Positions 18,026 through 26,363 of a stretch of DNA of 64,000 bases are shown one piece after another. Source of the DNA: Pseudodesulfovibrio sp. zrk46 (GTDB lineage: Bacteria > Desulfobacterota > Desulfovibrionia > Desulfovibrionales > Desulfovibrionaceae); the NCBI RefSeq assembly GCF_012516435.1, contig NZ_CP051216.1, positions 2,684,001 through 2,748,000 on the forward strand, given 5' to 3'. The notes under the pieces were generated by a model. That model did no database searches. It saw only the letters and a list, made by a program, of their open reading frames with translations, and was not told the origin of the DNA. The translations under genes and the position numbers were made by a program. Numbering within the stretch: the stretch's first letter is position 1; the number at the start of each line of letters is the position of its first letter.

Positions 18026-18882
18026 TGAGATTCGCTTACTTTCCCGGCTGCAAGATTCAACATCATTTGCCCGAATACGGTTCTTCTGTAGAGGCTGTTT
18101 GCAACGCGCTTGATATCGAGCTGGTCAAACTGGAATTCAACTGCTGCGGTTGGCCGGTGCGACACGAAAACGAACTGGCTTCCATCTACTCCGCAGTGCG
18201 AAATTTTGCGCAGGCTGAAGCGGCAGGGCTGTCTATCATGACGCCGTGCAAATGCTGTTTCGGCAATCTCAAATACGCCTCCCATCGGTTGGCGGAAGAC
18301 CCCAAGCTCTCCGAGTCAGTTGCGTATCTGTTGGCACAGGACGGGCTCTCCATGCCCAAGAGCATGGACGCATTTCATCTATTGACCATTCTGGACGAAC
18401 AGGTCGGGGCCGAATTCCTCCGACGACGGACCGCAATCCCATTGTCCGGAGTCAAGGTGGCATGCCATTACGGCTGCCATGCCTTGCGCCCCGGCAACGT
18501 CACCGGGTTTGACGACCCATTGGCTCCGACCTTGTTTGAACGGATAATCCAGGCTCTGGGCGCAGAAACCGTTGATTGGGATCTGCGCCTGGAGTGCTGT
18601 GGTCACCCCCTGCGCGGGCGTGACGATATTATCTCCCAGGCGCTTATGCGCAAGAAGGTGGAAGGGGCAAAGGAAGCGGGCGCAGACATCATCGTCACAG
18701 CCTGTACCTATTGTCAGCTTCAGTTCGATCGCGAGCGGGCCAAACTGCCGCGTACCGACCTTGCCTATCAGGCTCCGCCTGCGGTGTTGGTGACGCAGCT
18801 CATCGGCAAAGCGCTCGGGTTGGATGCCTATGAGGTGGGCCTCAACAAAAATCACATTCCCTGGCATGCACCTGTTTTGTAG
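18025..18882 (+). CDS. HdrB-like CCG-domain Fe-S protein
   Basis: Protein of 285 aa with two CCG domains (C-x35-CC-...-CxxC): GCKIQHH, NCCGWP and CKCC in the first, then CHYGCH, ECCGHP and CTYC in the second. These motifs bind a noncubane [4Fe-4S] cluster in HdrB of heterodisulfide reductase and also occur in the C-terminal half of GlpC. The ATG at 18025 overlaps the upstream TAA and is 7 bases from GGGGGA; an ATG two codons earlier is too close to that site. With the preceding gene it makes up a split, enlarged GlpC. Confidence 0.85.
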   Translation: MRFAYFPGCKIQHHLPEYGSSVEAVCNALDIELVKLEFNCCGWPVRHENELASIYSAVRNFAQAEAAGLSIMTPCKCCFGNLKYASHRLAEDPKLSESVAYLLAQDGLSMPKSMDAFHLLTILDEQVGAEFLRRRTAIPLSGVKVACHYGCHALRPGNVTGFDDPLAPTLFERIIQALGAETVDWDLRLECCGHPLRGRDDIISQALMRKKVEGAKEAGADIIVTACTYCQLQFDRERAKLPRTDLAYQAPPAVLVTQLIGKALGLDAYEVGLNKNHIPWHAPVL

Positions 18883-18951
18883 CGCCCGGCTTTGTGCTAC
18901 ACGGGCCTGATAAAAGCGACACACAACTTTTCAGTTTATAAGGAGACGCAC

Positions 18952-20463
18952 ATGGCGAAATATGTCGGAGCCGTAGACTCGGGAACCACCAGCAGCCGCT
19001 TCATCATTTTTGACGAGAAGGGCCGCATCGTCGGACTGGACCAGAAGGAACACGAGCAGATCTATCCCAAGCCGGGTTGGGTCGAGCATGATCCCATGGA
19101 AATCTGGAACAACACCTGCGAGGTCATCAAGGGTGCTTTGACCAAGTCTGGCATCAAGGGCTCCGAGCTGGCCGCCATCGGCATCACCAACCAGCGCGAA
19201 ACTACTGTCGTTTGGGATCGCAACACCGGTAAGCCGTTCTACAACGCCATTGTCTGGCAGTGCACCCGTACTCACGAGATTTGCAAGGACCTCATGGCTG
19301 ACGGCGGTCAGGACCGTTTCCGTGAAAAGACCGGGCTGCCCATCGCAACATATTTTTCCGGCCCCAAGATCAAGTGGATTCTCGAAAATGTGCCTGAGGC
19401 CAAGGCTGCCGCCGAGCGCGGTGATGCCATGTTTGGCACCATCGAATCCTGGATCATCTGGTGGCTCACCGGCGGTCCCAAGGGCGGCGCACACGTTACT
19501 GACGTAACCAACGCCAGCCGTACCATGCTCATGGATCTCAAGACGCTGGAATGGGATCAGGAGATCATGGACATCATGGGCGTACCCCGTCAGGGTCTGC
19601 CCCGAATTGTGCCTTCCTCCGATGAAGATACGTGGGGTCCCACCGCCGAAAATGGACCGCTCGGTGCACGTGTACCGGTTTGCGGTGCGGTCGGTGACCA
19701 GCAGGCTGCCCTCGTGGGCCAGACCTGTTTCGCTCCCGGTCAGGCCAAGAATACTTACGGCACCGGTTGCTTCCTGTTGATGCACACTGGTCACGAGCCT
19801 ATCCAGTCCAAGCACGGTCTCATCACCACGCTGGCGTATCAGTTCTCTGGCCGTAAGCCTTCCTACTGCCTTGAAGGTTCCATCGCCATTGCTGGTGCGC
19901 TGGTTCAGTGGCTGCGCGACAATCTTCAGATGTTCGAGTCCGCTCCCGAGATCGAGGCTCTGGCCTCCAAGGTCGAGGACACCGGTGGCATGTACATCGT
20001 ACCTGCCTTCTCCGGTCTGTACGCTCCGTATTGGCGTCCCGATGCCCGCGGCGTCATGGTGGGCCTGACTCGCTACATCAACCGCAATCATATTGCCCGT
20101 GCAGTCTTGGAGGCCACAGCCTACCAGACCAAGGATATCGTCGAAGCCATGAACAAGGATTCCGGCGTAGAGCTCAAGACCCTCAAGGCTGACGGCGGCA
20201 TGGTTTACAACGAGCTACTTATGCAGTTCCAGTCCGACATCCTTGATGTTCCTGTTGTACGCCCCAAAGTGGCAGAGACCACTTGCCTCGGTGCGGCTTA
20301 CGCTGCCGGTATTGCCGTTGGCTTCTGGTCTGGCCGTGAGGAGTTGTACAACAACTGGGAAGAGGACAAGACCTGGCAGCCCGATATGGACGAGGAGACT
20401 CGCAAAGAGGGCTACGATGGCTGGAAGAAGGCCGTCGAAAGAACCTTTGACTGGGTCGACTAA
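18952..20463 (+). CDS. glpK: Glycerol kinase
   Basis: Protein of 503 aa, the standard GlpK length. It phosphorylates glycerol with ATP to glycerol-3-phosphate, the substrate of the upstream dehydrogenase and the probable inducer of GlpR. FGGY-kinase motifs are clear: [16 protein letters not shown] at the N-terminus, [21 protein letters not shown] and the C-terminal [23 protein letters not shown] lies 6 bases before the ATG at 18952. It is the last gene of the catabolic operon. Confidence 0.96.
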   Translation: MAKYVGAVDSGTTSSRFIIFDEKGRIVGLDQKEHEQIYPKPGWVEHDPMEIWNNTCEVIKGALTKSGIKGSELAAIGITNQRETTVVWDRNTGKPFYNAIVWQCTRTHEICKDLMADGGQDRFREKTGLPIATYFSGPKIKWILENVPEAKAAAERGDAMFGTIESWIIWWLTGGPKGGAHVTDVTNASRTMLMDLKTLEWDQEIMDIMGVPRQGLPRIVPSSDEDTWGPTAENGPLGARVPVCGAVGDQQAALVGQTCFAPGQAKNTYGTGCFLLMHTGHEPIQSKHGLITTLAYQFSGRKPSYCLEGSIAIAGALVQWLRDNLQMFESAPEIEALASKVEDTGGMYIVPAFSGLYAPYWRPDARGVMVGLTRYINRNHIARAVLEATAYQTKDIVEAMNKDSGVELKTLKADGGMVYNELLMQFQSDILDVPVVRPKVAETTCLGAAYAAGIAVGFWSGREELYNNWEEDKTWQPDMDEETRKEGYDGWKKAVERTFDWVD

Positions 20464-20486
20464 GACTGTCCAAACAAAGACAACCA

Positions 20487-20518
20487 AAGGCGGCCCCGAT
20501 CAGGGTCGCCTTTTTTTG
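20487..20518 (+). terminator. Intrinsic terminator after glpK
   Basis: GGCGGCCC pairs with GGGTCGCC (one wobble) around a short loop and is followed by seven T residues. Confidence 0.85.
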
Positions 20519-20648
20519 GGGTAAGAAGAGGGTGGATGCCTCTTTGGCGCGATTAAGATTGGACGAGCTGGGCTTCCTGCCTGGCATCCGGACAAAGGCC
20601 AATGATCCGTTGGAATCCCATTGTGCAACATAGATGCAGGGGTTGTAA

Positions 20649-20745
20649 TTTAAGGAAGTTGCCTTAAAGTAACGGCACAGCTTCAAGCGAAGCGACCGAT
20701 AATAAGTTTTGGAAACGCCACTCCGGCGAGGGGCCGCCGGAGGCA
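20649..20745. repeat. Palindromic intergenic repeat, copy A
   Basis: The 327-base gap between glpK and the acyltransferase gene holds several small palindromes: TTTAAGG/CCTTAAA (20649-20668) and CTCCGGCG/CGCCGGAG (20721-20742). The 16-mer GCTTCAAGCGAAGCGA at 20680-20695 recurs exactly and inverted at 23247-23262. No gene is visible in the gap. Confidence 0.6.
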
Positions 20746-20790
20746 TCATATACCTGTAATTGGAGTCAGCCCCCTTTCAAGGAGCACATT

Positions 20791-21918
20791 GTGAAGACGT
20801 CCTTAACTTCTACCGGGCGCATTCCCATGCTGGACGTGGCCCGGTTCTTCGGCATGATTCTGGTCTATTACGGCCATATCATCGAGCGGATGATGTACCT
20901 GAAAAATCCAGTCGCAGCGGCACAGTACAAGTTCATCTACTCCTTCCATATGCCGTTCTTCTTTCTGCTCGCTGGATTCACCATCGCGCCAGAGAAAACA
21001 CTCGTACCCATGGGGCGGTATCTGAAGAAACTGGCGACATCGCGACTGGTTCCCTATTTCTTTTTCACCATTGTGTTGGCCTTGCTGAGCCTGTGCTTTG
21101 CAGGATGGTTCACTGTGGTGGATGTCTCCACTTCCGCCGGGTATCTCAAGGGCGCCGTTTCAACGTTGTTGGGCTTCCCGGTCTTCAACATCCCGTTGTG
21201 GTTCATGGCCTGTCTCGTATCCGTAGAGCTCATCCATTATGCGGTTGGGCGTTTTTTGGATAACAACATCAAATTGCTGATGGCCGCGATGGCGTTTTAT
21301 GTTGCTGGTTTTTACCTGACACAGAAGGTGCATCTGCTTGGCGGTGCTACCTACTGGCTCCTGCATGAGGCGCTGGTGGTCTATGCGTTCTATCTCATAG
21401 GCGTCGTCATGCGCCGCGAGGCCATGCTGCTGGGCGGTCATCCCCGCTGGCGGCTGATGCTTGCGAGTGCCGCCTGCCTGCTGGTGGTAGTCTTCACCTG
21501 GGACATGAATCAGGGACCGTTCCAGTTGATTCAGGCAGTGGTCATTGTCCTGTCCGGGCATGGCAATATGCTGCTGTTCCCGCTCACCGCTCTGGCAGGC
21601 AGTTTGTTTGTGCTGCTGGCAGCCAGAAGCGCCGGAGCAAATCGCTTCTTCATGTTCATGGGCGAGAATGCATTGATCCTCTTCTGCTTGAACGGTGTAT
21701 TCTATCACTTCCTGAACGGACCGTTTGCTGATTGGTTCGTGAAGACGTTCCCGGGAGAATGGTGGTCTGTGACTGCCGCAGGCATCGCCTTTACCGTGGT
21801 CAGCATGGCTGCGTGCATCCCGTTTATTTACGCCTTCAATCGCTGGACCCCGGTATTGGTAGGCAAGCGGCTCAGGCCCGGAAATGCCAAGCTGGGTGTT
21901 AGCGGAAGAAGCCGCTAA
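20791..21918 (+). CDS. Acyltransferase-3 family membrane protein
   Basis: Integral membrane protein of 375 aa with about ten helices, resembling the OafA/OpgC and fucose-4-O-acetylase-like group. The N-terminal RIPMLDVARFFGMILVYYGH and FIYSFHMPFFFLLAG are hallmarks; the His after the first helix is the likely catalytic or acyl-CoA-contact residue. It starts with GTG, 6 bases after AAGGAG. It is transcribed alone between repeat copy A and a terminator. It probably acylates a cell-surface glycan; the target is unknown. Confidence 0.82.
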   Translation: MKTSLTSTGRIPMLDVARFFGMILVYYGHIIERMMYLKNPVAAAQYKFIYSFHMPFFFLLAGFTIAPEKTLVPMGRYLKKLATSRLVPYFFFTIVLALLSLCFAGWFTVVDVSTSAGYLKGAVSTLLGFPVFNIPLWFMACLVSVELIHYAVGRFLDNNIKLLMAAMAFYVAGFYLTQKVHLLGGATYWLLHEALVVYAFYLIGVVMRREAMLLGGHPRWRLMLASAACLLVVVFTWDMNQGPFQLIQAVVIVLSGHGNMLLFPLTALAGSLFVLLAARSAGANRFFMFMGENALILFCLNGVFYHFLNGPFADWFVKTFPGEWWSVTAAGIAFTVVSMAACIPFIYAFNRWTPVLVGKRLRPGNAKLGVSGRSR

Positions 21919-21937
21919 TATCTGATTGACTAAAATA

Positions 21938-21976
21938 GAAAGGGCTTCCTGCATTGTCTGCGGGAAGCCCTTTTTG
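21938..21976. terminator. Bidirectional intrinsic terminator
   Basis: AAGGGCTTCCTGC pairs with GCGGGAAGCCCTT (one wobble), with T-rich tails on both strands. It separates the convergent acyltransferase and alcohol dehydrogenase genes. Confidence 0.85.
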
Positions 21977-21992
21977 TTTGGTCTATTCGGGG

Positions 21993-23135
21993 TTAGCTGG
22001 CTGCTTCAAGGATCGCCATGAGCTCTTCTTTGGTCAGCTCTATGGGGTTGCCCTTCATGGAGCTGGCGTTTGCGGCCATTTCCACAAGTTCTTCGAAGTG
22101 ATCAGCCGTGACACCCATGTCGGAGAGTCTGGGAATTACCAACTCTTCGCAAAGCTGTTCCACCCAGTCTGCGCCATCTTCGGGGCCGCAGGTTACGTCT
22201 CCGGTGAGCATGACCGCGATTTCGTTGTAGCGGAACAGGGAAGGGGATTCTGGATCGCGTTCGCGCAGGGCAGCGATATTGGCCCGCATGACATGGGGAA
22301 GAAGTGTGGCGCAGACTTCGCCGTGCGGTACCTTGAATTGACCACCGAGCGGAGCAGCAAAGCCGTGAACAGCACCGAGTTTGGCGTTGGCCAAAGCGAT
22401 GCCGGAGAACAGGGCAGCCATGGCCATGTCTTCACGCGCCATAATGTCCCTGCCATCCTCAAAGGCGATGGGCAGCGAGGTTGCGGCGCGCATCATGCCT
22501 TCACGGCAAAGGCCGTCGGTCATGGGATTGGCTGCGTGGGAAACGTATGCCTCCATAAGCTGCGTCAGGGCGTCCATGCCTGTGGCGGCAGTGACGTTGG
22601 GCGGCATGGAGATCATCAGTTCCGGGTCGATGACCGCGATGTCAGCGATCATGTCCGTGGAGCGCAGGCTGACCTTTACGTCATGTCCTTTGGCGAGCAG
22701 TACACCATTGGCCGTGACTTCAGAGCCGGTCCCGGCCGTGGTCGGAACGGTGATAAGCGGCATCGGCTTTTCGGTCAGAGGCTGGCCTTTGCCTACCACT
22801 TCCAGATAGTCGAAAATATCAGCAGTATTGGTGATCAATGCGGCAATGACTTTGGCCGCGTCCATGACGCTGCCACCGCCCATGCCGATGACCACATCAC
22901 ATCCGGCTTCACGAGCTTGTTGGGAGGCCTGTGCTGCAAAGTCGGTGTCCGGTTCACCCGTGACCTGCACGACGTGGGGTGCATCCAGCTCATTGATGAG
23001 CCATTGGGCGCGATCGGCATTGGAGCCGATAACAAGGCAGGGTTTGGAACCAAGGTTGGCTGCCATGGTCGGAACTTCGGTTGCTACGCCGTTCTTGAAA
23101 ACGATCTTTGCTGCAGTCGCAAAATTGAATTGCAT
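21993..23135 (-). CDS. Iron-containing alcohol dehydrogenase
   Basis: Cytoplasmic NAD(P)-dependent group III dehydrogenase of 380 aa. The nucleotide-binding GMGGGSVMDAAK and PTTAGTGSE motifs are present, with metal-binding residues in TGMDALTQLMEAY and the two His of AVHGFAAPLGG and VPHGEVC. AAAAAGGATT precedes the start. Likely substrates are ethanol or other short alcohols or diols. It lies downstream of the HdrD-like gene on the same strand but is separated by 277 bases with repeat copy B, so co-transcription is uncertain. Confidence 0.92.
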   Translation of the reverse strand: MQFNFATAAKIVFKNGVATEVPTMAANLGSKPCLVIGSNADRAQWLINELDAPHVVQVTGEPDTDFAAQASQQAREAGCDVVIGMGGGSVMDAAKVIAALITNTADIFDYLEVVGKGQPLTEKPMPLITVPTTAGTGSEVTANGVLLAKGHDVKVSLRSTDMIADIAVIDPELMISMPPNVTAATGMDALTQLMEAYVSHAANPMTDGLCREGMMRAATSLPIAFEDGRDIMAREDMAMAALFSGIALANAKLGAVHGFAAPLGGQFKVPHGEVCATLLPHVMRANIAALRERDPESPSLFRYNEIAVMLTGDVTCGPEDGADWVEQLCEELVIPRLSDMGVTADHFEELVEMAANASSMKGNPIELTKEELMAILEAAS

Positions 23136-23159
23136 GCCTGAATCCTTTTTGAATGCCTT

Positions 23160-23390
23160 CGGCAGAGCCTTCGCCGGGCGGGCGTCTCTGACGGGTCAGG
23201 AACCCTTTGTAAAGGGTTCCCGACACCCTCCGAAACTTTATATAGTTCGCTTCGCTTGAAGCTATGCGAGCATGGAAAGGCTCTTTGAATAATTATTGCG
23301 GCGAAAGCCGCAGATGGGATCCCAAAGGCCCTCGGCCTTTGGTCGGGTGCAGGGCGGAAAGCCCTGCTTGTCCATTCTTCATCCGCCCGA
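23160..23390. repeat. Palindromic intergenic repeat cluster, copy B
   Basis: A mosaic of short perfect palindromes: GGAACCCTTT/AAAGGGTTCC (23199-23220), GCGGC/GCCGC (23298-23311), CCAAAGGCC/GGCCTTTGG (23322-23342) and GCAGGGC/GCCCTGC (23349-23367). The third module recurs at 46548-46568, and the 16-mer at 23247-23262 recurs inverted in copy A. No coding signal is seen. Confidence 0.65.
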
Positions 23391-23412
23391 TAGGACGGTT
23401 CCCACCCTGCTT

Positions 23413-24717
23413 CTAATACTCGGCGTCCAGATCAACACCCAGCTTTTCCCACTGGGCTTTGGCGGCTTCTTCGCCAGCCTTGATGTCTGCCTCATCCCAA
23501 GGCTCGATAACGAGACACTCGGCCACGAGCTGCCAGAGATACTTGACCTCGTAATCGCATCCCTCGAAGTGCTTGGGAATACGCTTCTGAATCTGATCGC
23601 GGCAGTTGGAACAACCGACAACAATTACGTTGGCACCGGATTCCTTGATCTGACGCTGCTTGTAGCGTGCATGCCATGCGGATTCCACTTCAAAGGGCAT
23701 GGGCCACATTCCGCCGCCTGCACCACAGCAGTAGTTCTTCTCGCGGTTAGGCGTGAGTTCGACGAAATCATCGACGCACTGCTGCACGATCCAGCGGGGC
23801 TCGTCGAAAAAGCCCTTGCCGAAGTTGCGTGCGAGTTCACGGCCGTGTTTGCAGGAATCGTGGAAGGTGAAAGTCTTGCCAGCGTGAACAGACTTGTCGA
23901 CCTTGATGCGCCCCTGCTCGAAAAGCTCGACGAGGTAGTCGTAGAGATAGAGGAACCCGATCTCGTTGTCGGGATTCTCATGGGCCAGCTTGGTCATGCC
24001 TTTACGGCAACCGTAGGAACCACCACCGCAGTCGGGCATGATCATACGCTTGACGTTGTACTCTTTCATGAAGTCGATTTTGCGCTGGGCGAGCTTCTTG
24101 TTGCCTTCATCGTTGCCGGTGAAGAGCGCCCAGTCGACGGCCTCCCAGCCTTCGCCGGGAACGGTCCAGTTCTCCTTGGCAGCGTAGAAAATCTTCCACC
24201 ACCAGAACTGGTCCTCGAAGTCGCCGTAAACTTCCTTGGAGTTGGGGAAAAAGAGGATGTCCGCATCTTTCTTGTCGATGGGCACATAGAAACCGGGACA
24301 GCACTCTTCGGCCAGTTCCTGACCGAGATCAGCCATGCCTTCGAAATATTCTTCTTTGGAGATGGCGAGATTGTTGCCGGTCTCGATGTTGTTGACCATA
24401 CCCTTGTGCAGGGAACCGGGAACCTCGTCGCGGGGGCGGAGACTCTTGAGATGACCCATGAGTGCGGTGATGTCGATGCCGCCGGGGCAGGTGGAAGTAC
24501 AGCGGCCACAGCCAGTGCAGAGCCACGGGAAGTTGGAGGCCACAACCTCATCGATGAGGCCGTTGGCGAGCATGCGCATCACCTTGCGTGCGTCCCAGCC
24601 GTCCATGCCCGGTGCACCCGTGGTCGGGCAGCCGTTGGCACAGGAGCCGCAGACAAGGCAGTTGGAAAAATCGTAGTCGTCCAGAAACGAAAGATCTCGG
24701 TTGTCGGAGTTGGTCAT
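23413..24717 (-). CDS. HdrD/GlpC-like 4Fe-4S and CCG-domain protein
   Basis: Protein of 434 aa in the Hdr/GlpC/DsrK superfamily. Two N-terminal ferredoxin sites are seen, CLVCGSCANGCP and CTGCGRCTSTCP. The first CCG-like region (DCGGGSYGCRKG) is degenerate; the C-terminal one is complete (DSCKHGR...YCCGAGGG...GCSNC), so it can bind a noncubane cluster. Such proteins pass electrons to or from thiols, disulfides or membrane partners. GAGGGGATA precedes the ATG. The next gene in the same direction is an iron alcohol dehydrogenase. TmcB-like or HmcF-like roles are possible, but no membrane partner is nearby. Confidence 0.82.
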   Translation of the reverse strand: MTNSDNRDLSFLDDYDFSNCLVCGSCANGCPTTGAPGMDGWDARKVMRMLANGLIDEVVASNFPWLCTGCGRCTSTCPGGIDITALMGHLKSLRPRDEVPGSLHKGMVNNIETGNNLAISKEEYFEGMADLGQELAEECCPGFYVPIDKKDADILFFPNSKEVYGDFEDQFWWWKIFYAAKENWTVPGEGWEAVDWALFTGNDEGNKKLAQRKIDFMKEYNVKRMIMPDCGGGSYGCRKGMTKLAHENPDNEIGFLYLYDYLVELFEQGRIKVDKSVHAGKTFTFHDSCKHGRELARNFGKGFFDEPRWIVQQCVDDFVELTPNREKNYCCGAGGGMWPMPFEVESAWHARYKQRQIKESGANVIVVGCSNCRDQIQKRIPKHFEGCDYEVKYLWQLVAECLVIEPWDEADIKAGEEAAKAQWEKLGVDLDAEY

Positions 24718-25164
24718 TATCCCCTCGCTTGGCGGGTCGAAATTGTGGACTCCGCCGATGGGTTATTTCGTTGGTGGCCGCGCATTCCCGGGGGAAAATC
24801 AACGGCACGAACACGGGTCGTACATAAGACTGCCCGGGAAGTCAAAGCCTATAATATATAGGTGACGGCCATAAGACGAGTAGGTGCGTACAATACTGTG
24901 TCGAAGGCGAAATGTGTTCGATGTTAAATGCGTAAGCTGCTGTAATATTTACAATGTGTTTATGTTGAAATGATGGAAGAGTGTGTGGGACATGGCACAA
25001 GAAGAATTTTGAAGCAGAAACGTGATCAAGTAGGAATTGCGACAAACAGATTATGACTGGTACAGTTGCATTGTGTTTATCGTGGTGTTGGGTAGAAATT
25101 TCTCCACCCAAGTTGTGTCGTTTGTTGTTGAATTCCGTTCGGAAAAGAGTGTAATCGTCGGGAT
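24718..25164. other. 447-base intergenic region between divergent genes
   Basis: No gene seen. The DNA turns AT-rich after 24840 and contains a 15-base palindrome, CCTATA-ATA-TATAGG, at 24848-24862. It must hold the promoters of the divergent HdrD-like and CofD-like genes, but I cannot place -35/-10 boxes with confidence. Confidence 0.4.
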
Positions 25165-26310
25165 ATGGAAATGAGCGAACTCAAGGTGATACCTCAGACA
25201 GGCTGTCCGCGCATACTCTTCTTCAGCGGCGGAACGGCGTTGCGTGCGACTTCCCGTGAACTGATTCGGTATACGTCCGAATCTGTGCATGTGATCACGC
25301 CGTTTGATTCGGGCGGTAGCTCCGCAGTGATTCGACGTGCCTTCAACATGCCTGCTGTCGGGGATATTCGTAACCGTCTTATGGCATTGGCAGATCTCTC
25401 TCGACCGGGAGGGCGGGCCATCTTTGCACTGTTCACCTATCGTTTTTCCAAGAAAGAGCCGCAGAGTGAATTGCTTGATGAGCTTCGCCGGATGGTGGAA
25501 GGCCGTCATGTCTTGGTGGACTATCTTGCTGATGACCTCCGAAGGGTCGTTTGTGCGCATCTGGAATTCTTCCTGCAGAGAATGCCCGAAGATTTCGACC
25601 TGCGTGGTGCGAGCATAGGTAATCTTGTGCTTACTGCCGGATATCTGGATACCGAACGCAATCTTGCGCCGGTCATCGATGCCTTTTCCAGCTTGGCCCG
25701 GGTGCGTGGTGTGGTTCGGCCCGTCGTGGATGCGGACCTGCATATGGCCGCAGAGCTTGAGGATGGTTCAGTGGTGGTTGGGCAGCATCTGCTGACCGGC
25801 AAAGAGGCGCCGCCGCTTTCCTCGCCCATCAAGCGTATCTGGATGACGGACTCTCTTGATTCTGCCGAGCCCGTGGTGCGTAAGGTCGATCCCGAGGTGC
25901 GCATCATGATCGAGCGTGCCGACTGCATCTGCTATCCGGTGGGGAGCTTCTACTCCAGCGTAGTGGCCAACCTGCTGCCCATGGGAGTCGGTGAAGCCGT
26001 TGCTGCCAACCCCGGACCCAAGATGTTCGTGCCCAATCCCGGAGGGGATCCGGAACTGCTTGGGCATACTGTGCTCGATCAGGTGAAGATCCTTCGTAGG
26101 TATCTCTTTCAAAGCGGAGCGCCGGTGGGGAGTTCTGTACTGACAACGGTACTCGTGGATAGTCGCGCCGAGTACCCAGGCGGGCTGGATATCGCTGCGT
26201 TGGAAGAACTTGGTGTGACCGTTCGGGACCTGCCATTATTCACTGAGGATTCGCAGCCCATGTTTGCGCCGACATTGTTGGCCAAGGCGCTCCTTTTTCC
26301 TGCCTGTTAA
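25165..26310 (+). CDS. CofD/YvcK (GlmR)-family protein, resembling the GAK-system CofD-like type
   Basis: Cytoplasmic protein of about 380 aa with the fold signature of CofD (2-phospho-L-lactate transferase) and YvcK/GlmR (UDP-GlcNAc-binding). Key pieces are FFSGGTALRATSREL, the TPFDSGGSSAVIRRAF loop and AVGDIRNRLMALAD, which matches PPGDIRN of YvcK. A later GSFYSSVVANLLPMGVGEAV is also family-like. The extended C-terminus resembles the CofD-like member of the 'GAK' gene set, but no ATP-grasp or other GAK partner is in the window. The start may be the ATG at 25165 or at 25171, which has better spacing to GGGAT. Substrate unknown. Confidence 0.68.
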   Translation: MEMSELKVIPQTGCPRILFFSGGTALRATSRELIRYTSESVHVITPFDSGGSSAVIRRAFNMPAVGDIRNRLMALADLSRPGGRAIFALFTYRFSKKEPQSELLDELRRMVEGRHVLVDYLADDLRRVVCAHLEFFLQRMPEDFDLRGASIGNLVLTAGYLDTERNLAPVIDAFSSLARVRGVVRPVVDADLHMAAELEDGSVVVGQHLLTGKEAPPLSSPIKRIWMTDSLDSAEPVVRKVDPEVRIMIERADCICYPVGSFYSSVVANLLPMGVGEAVAANPGPKMFVPNPGGDPELLGHTVLDQVKILRRYLFQSGAPVGSSVLTTVLVDSRAEYPGGLDIAALEELGVTVRDLPLFTEDSQPMFAPTLLAKALLFPAC

Positions 26311-26363
26311 TTTACAAAAAAAATGTGGCGGGCTATGGTGTGTCCTATCTGGAGGTGTCTGCC

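Noticed and set aside
18883-18951. Attenuator between the HdrB-like gene and glpK (GCCCG/CGGGC)
   Set aside because: The stem is only 5 bases with a 13-base loop and no T-run, so termination is unlikely.
24993-25011. TGGCAC that might be a sigma54 -24 element upstream of the CofD-like gene
   Set aside because: The expected TTGC at -12 is missing (AATTTT is found), so it is not a sigma54 promoter.
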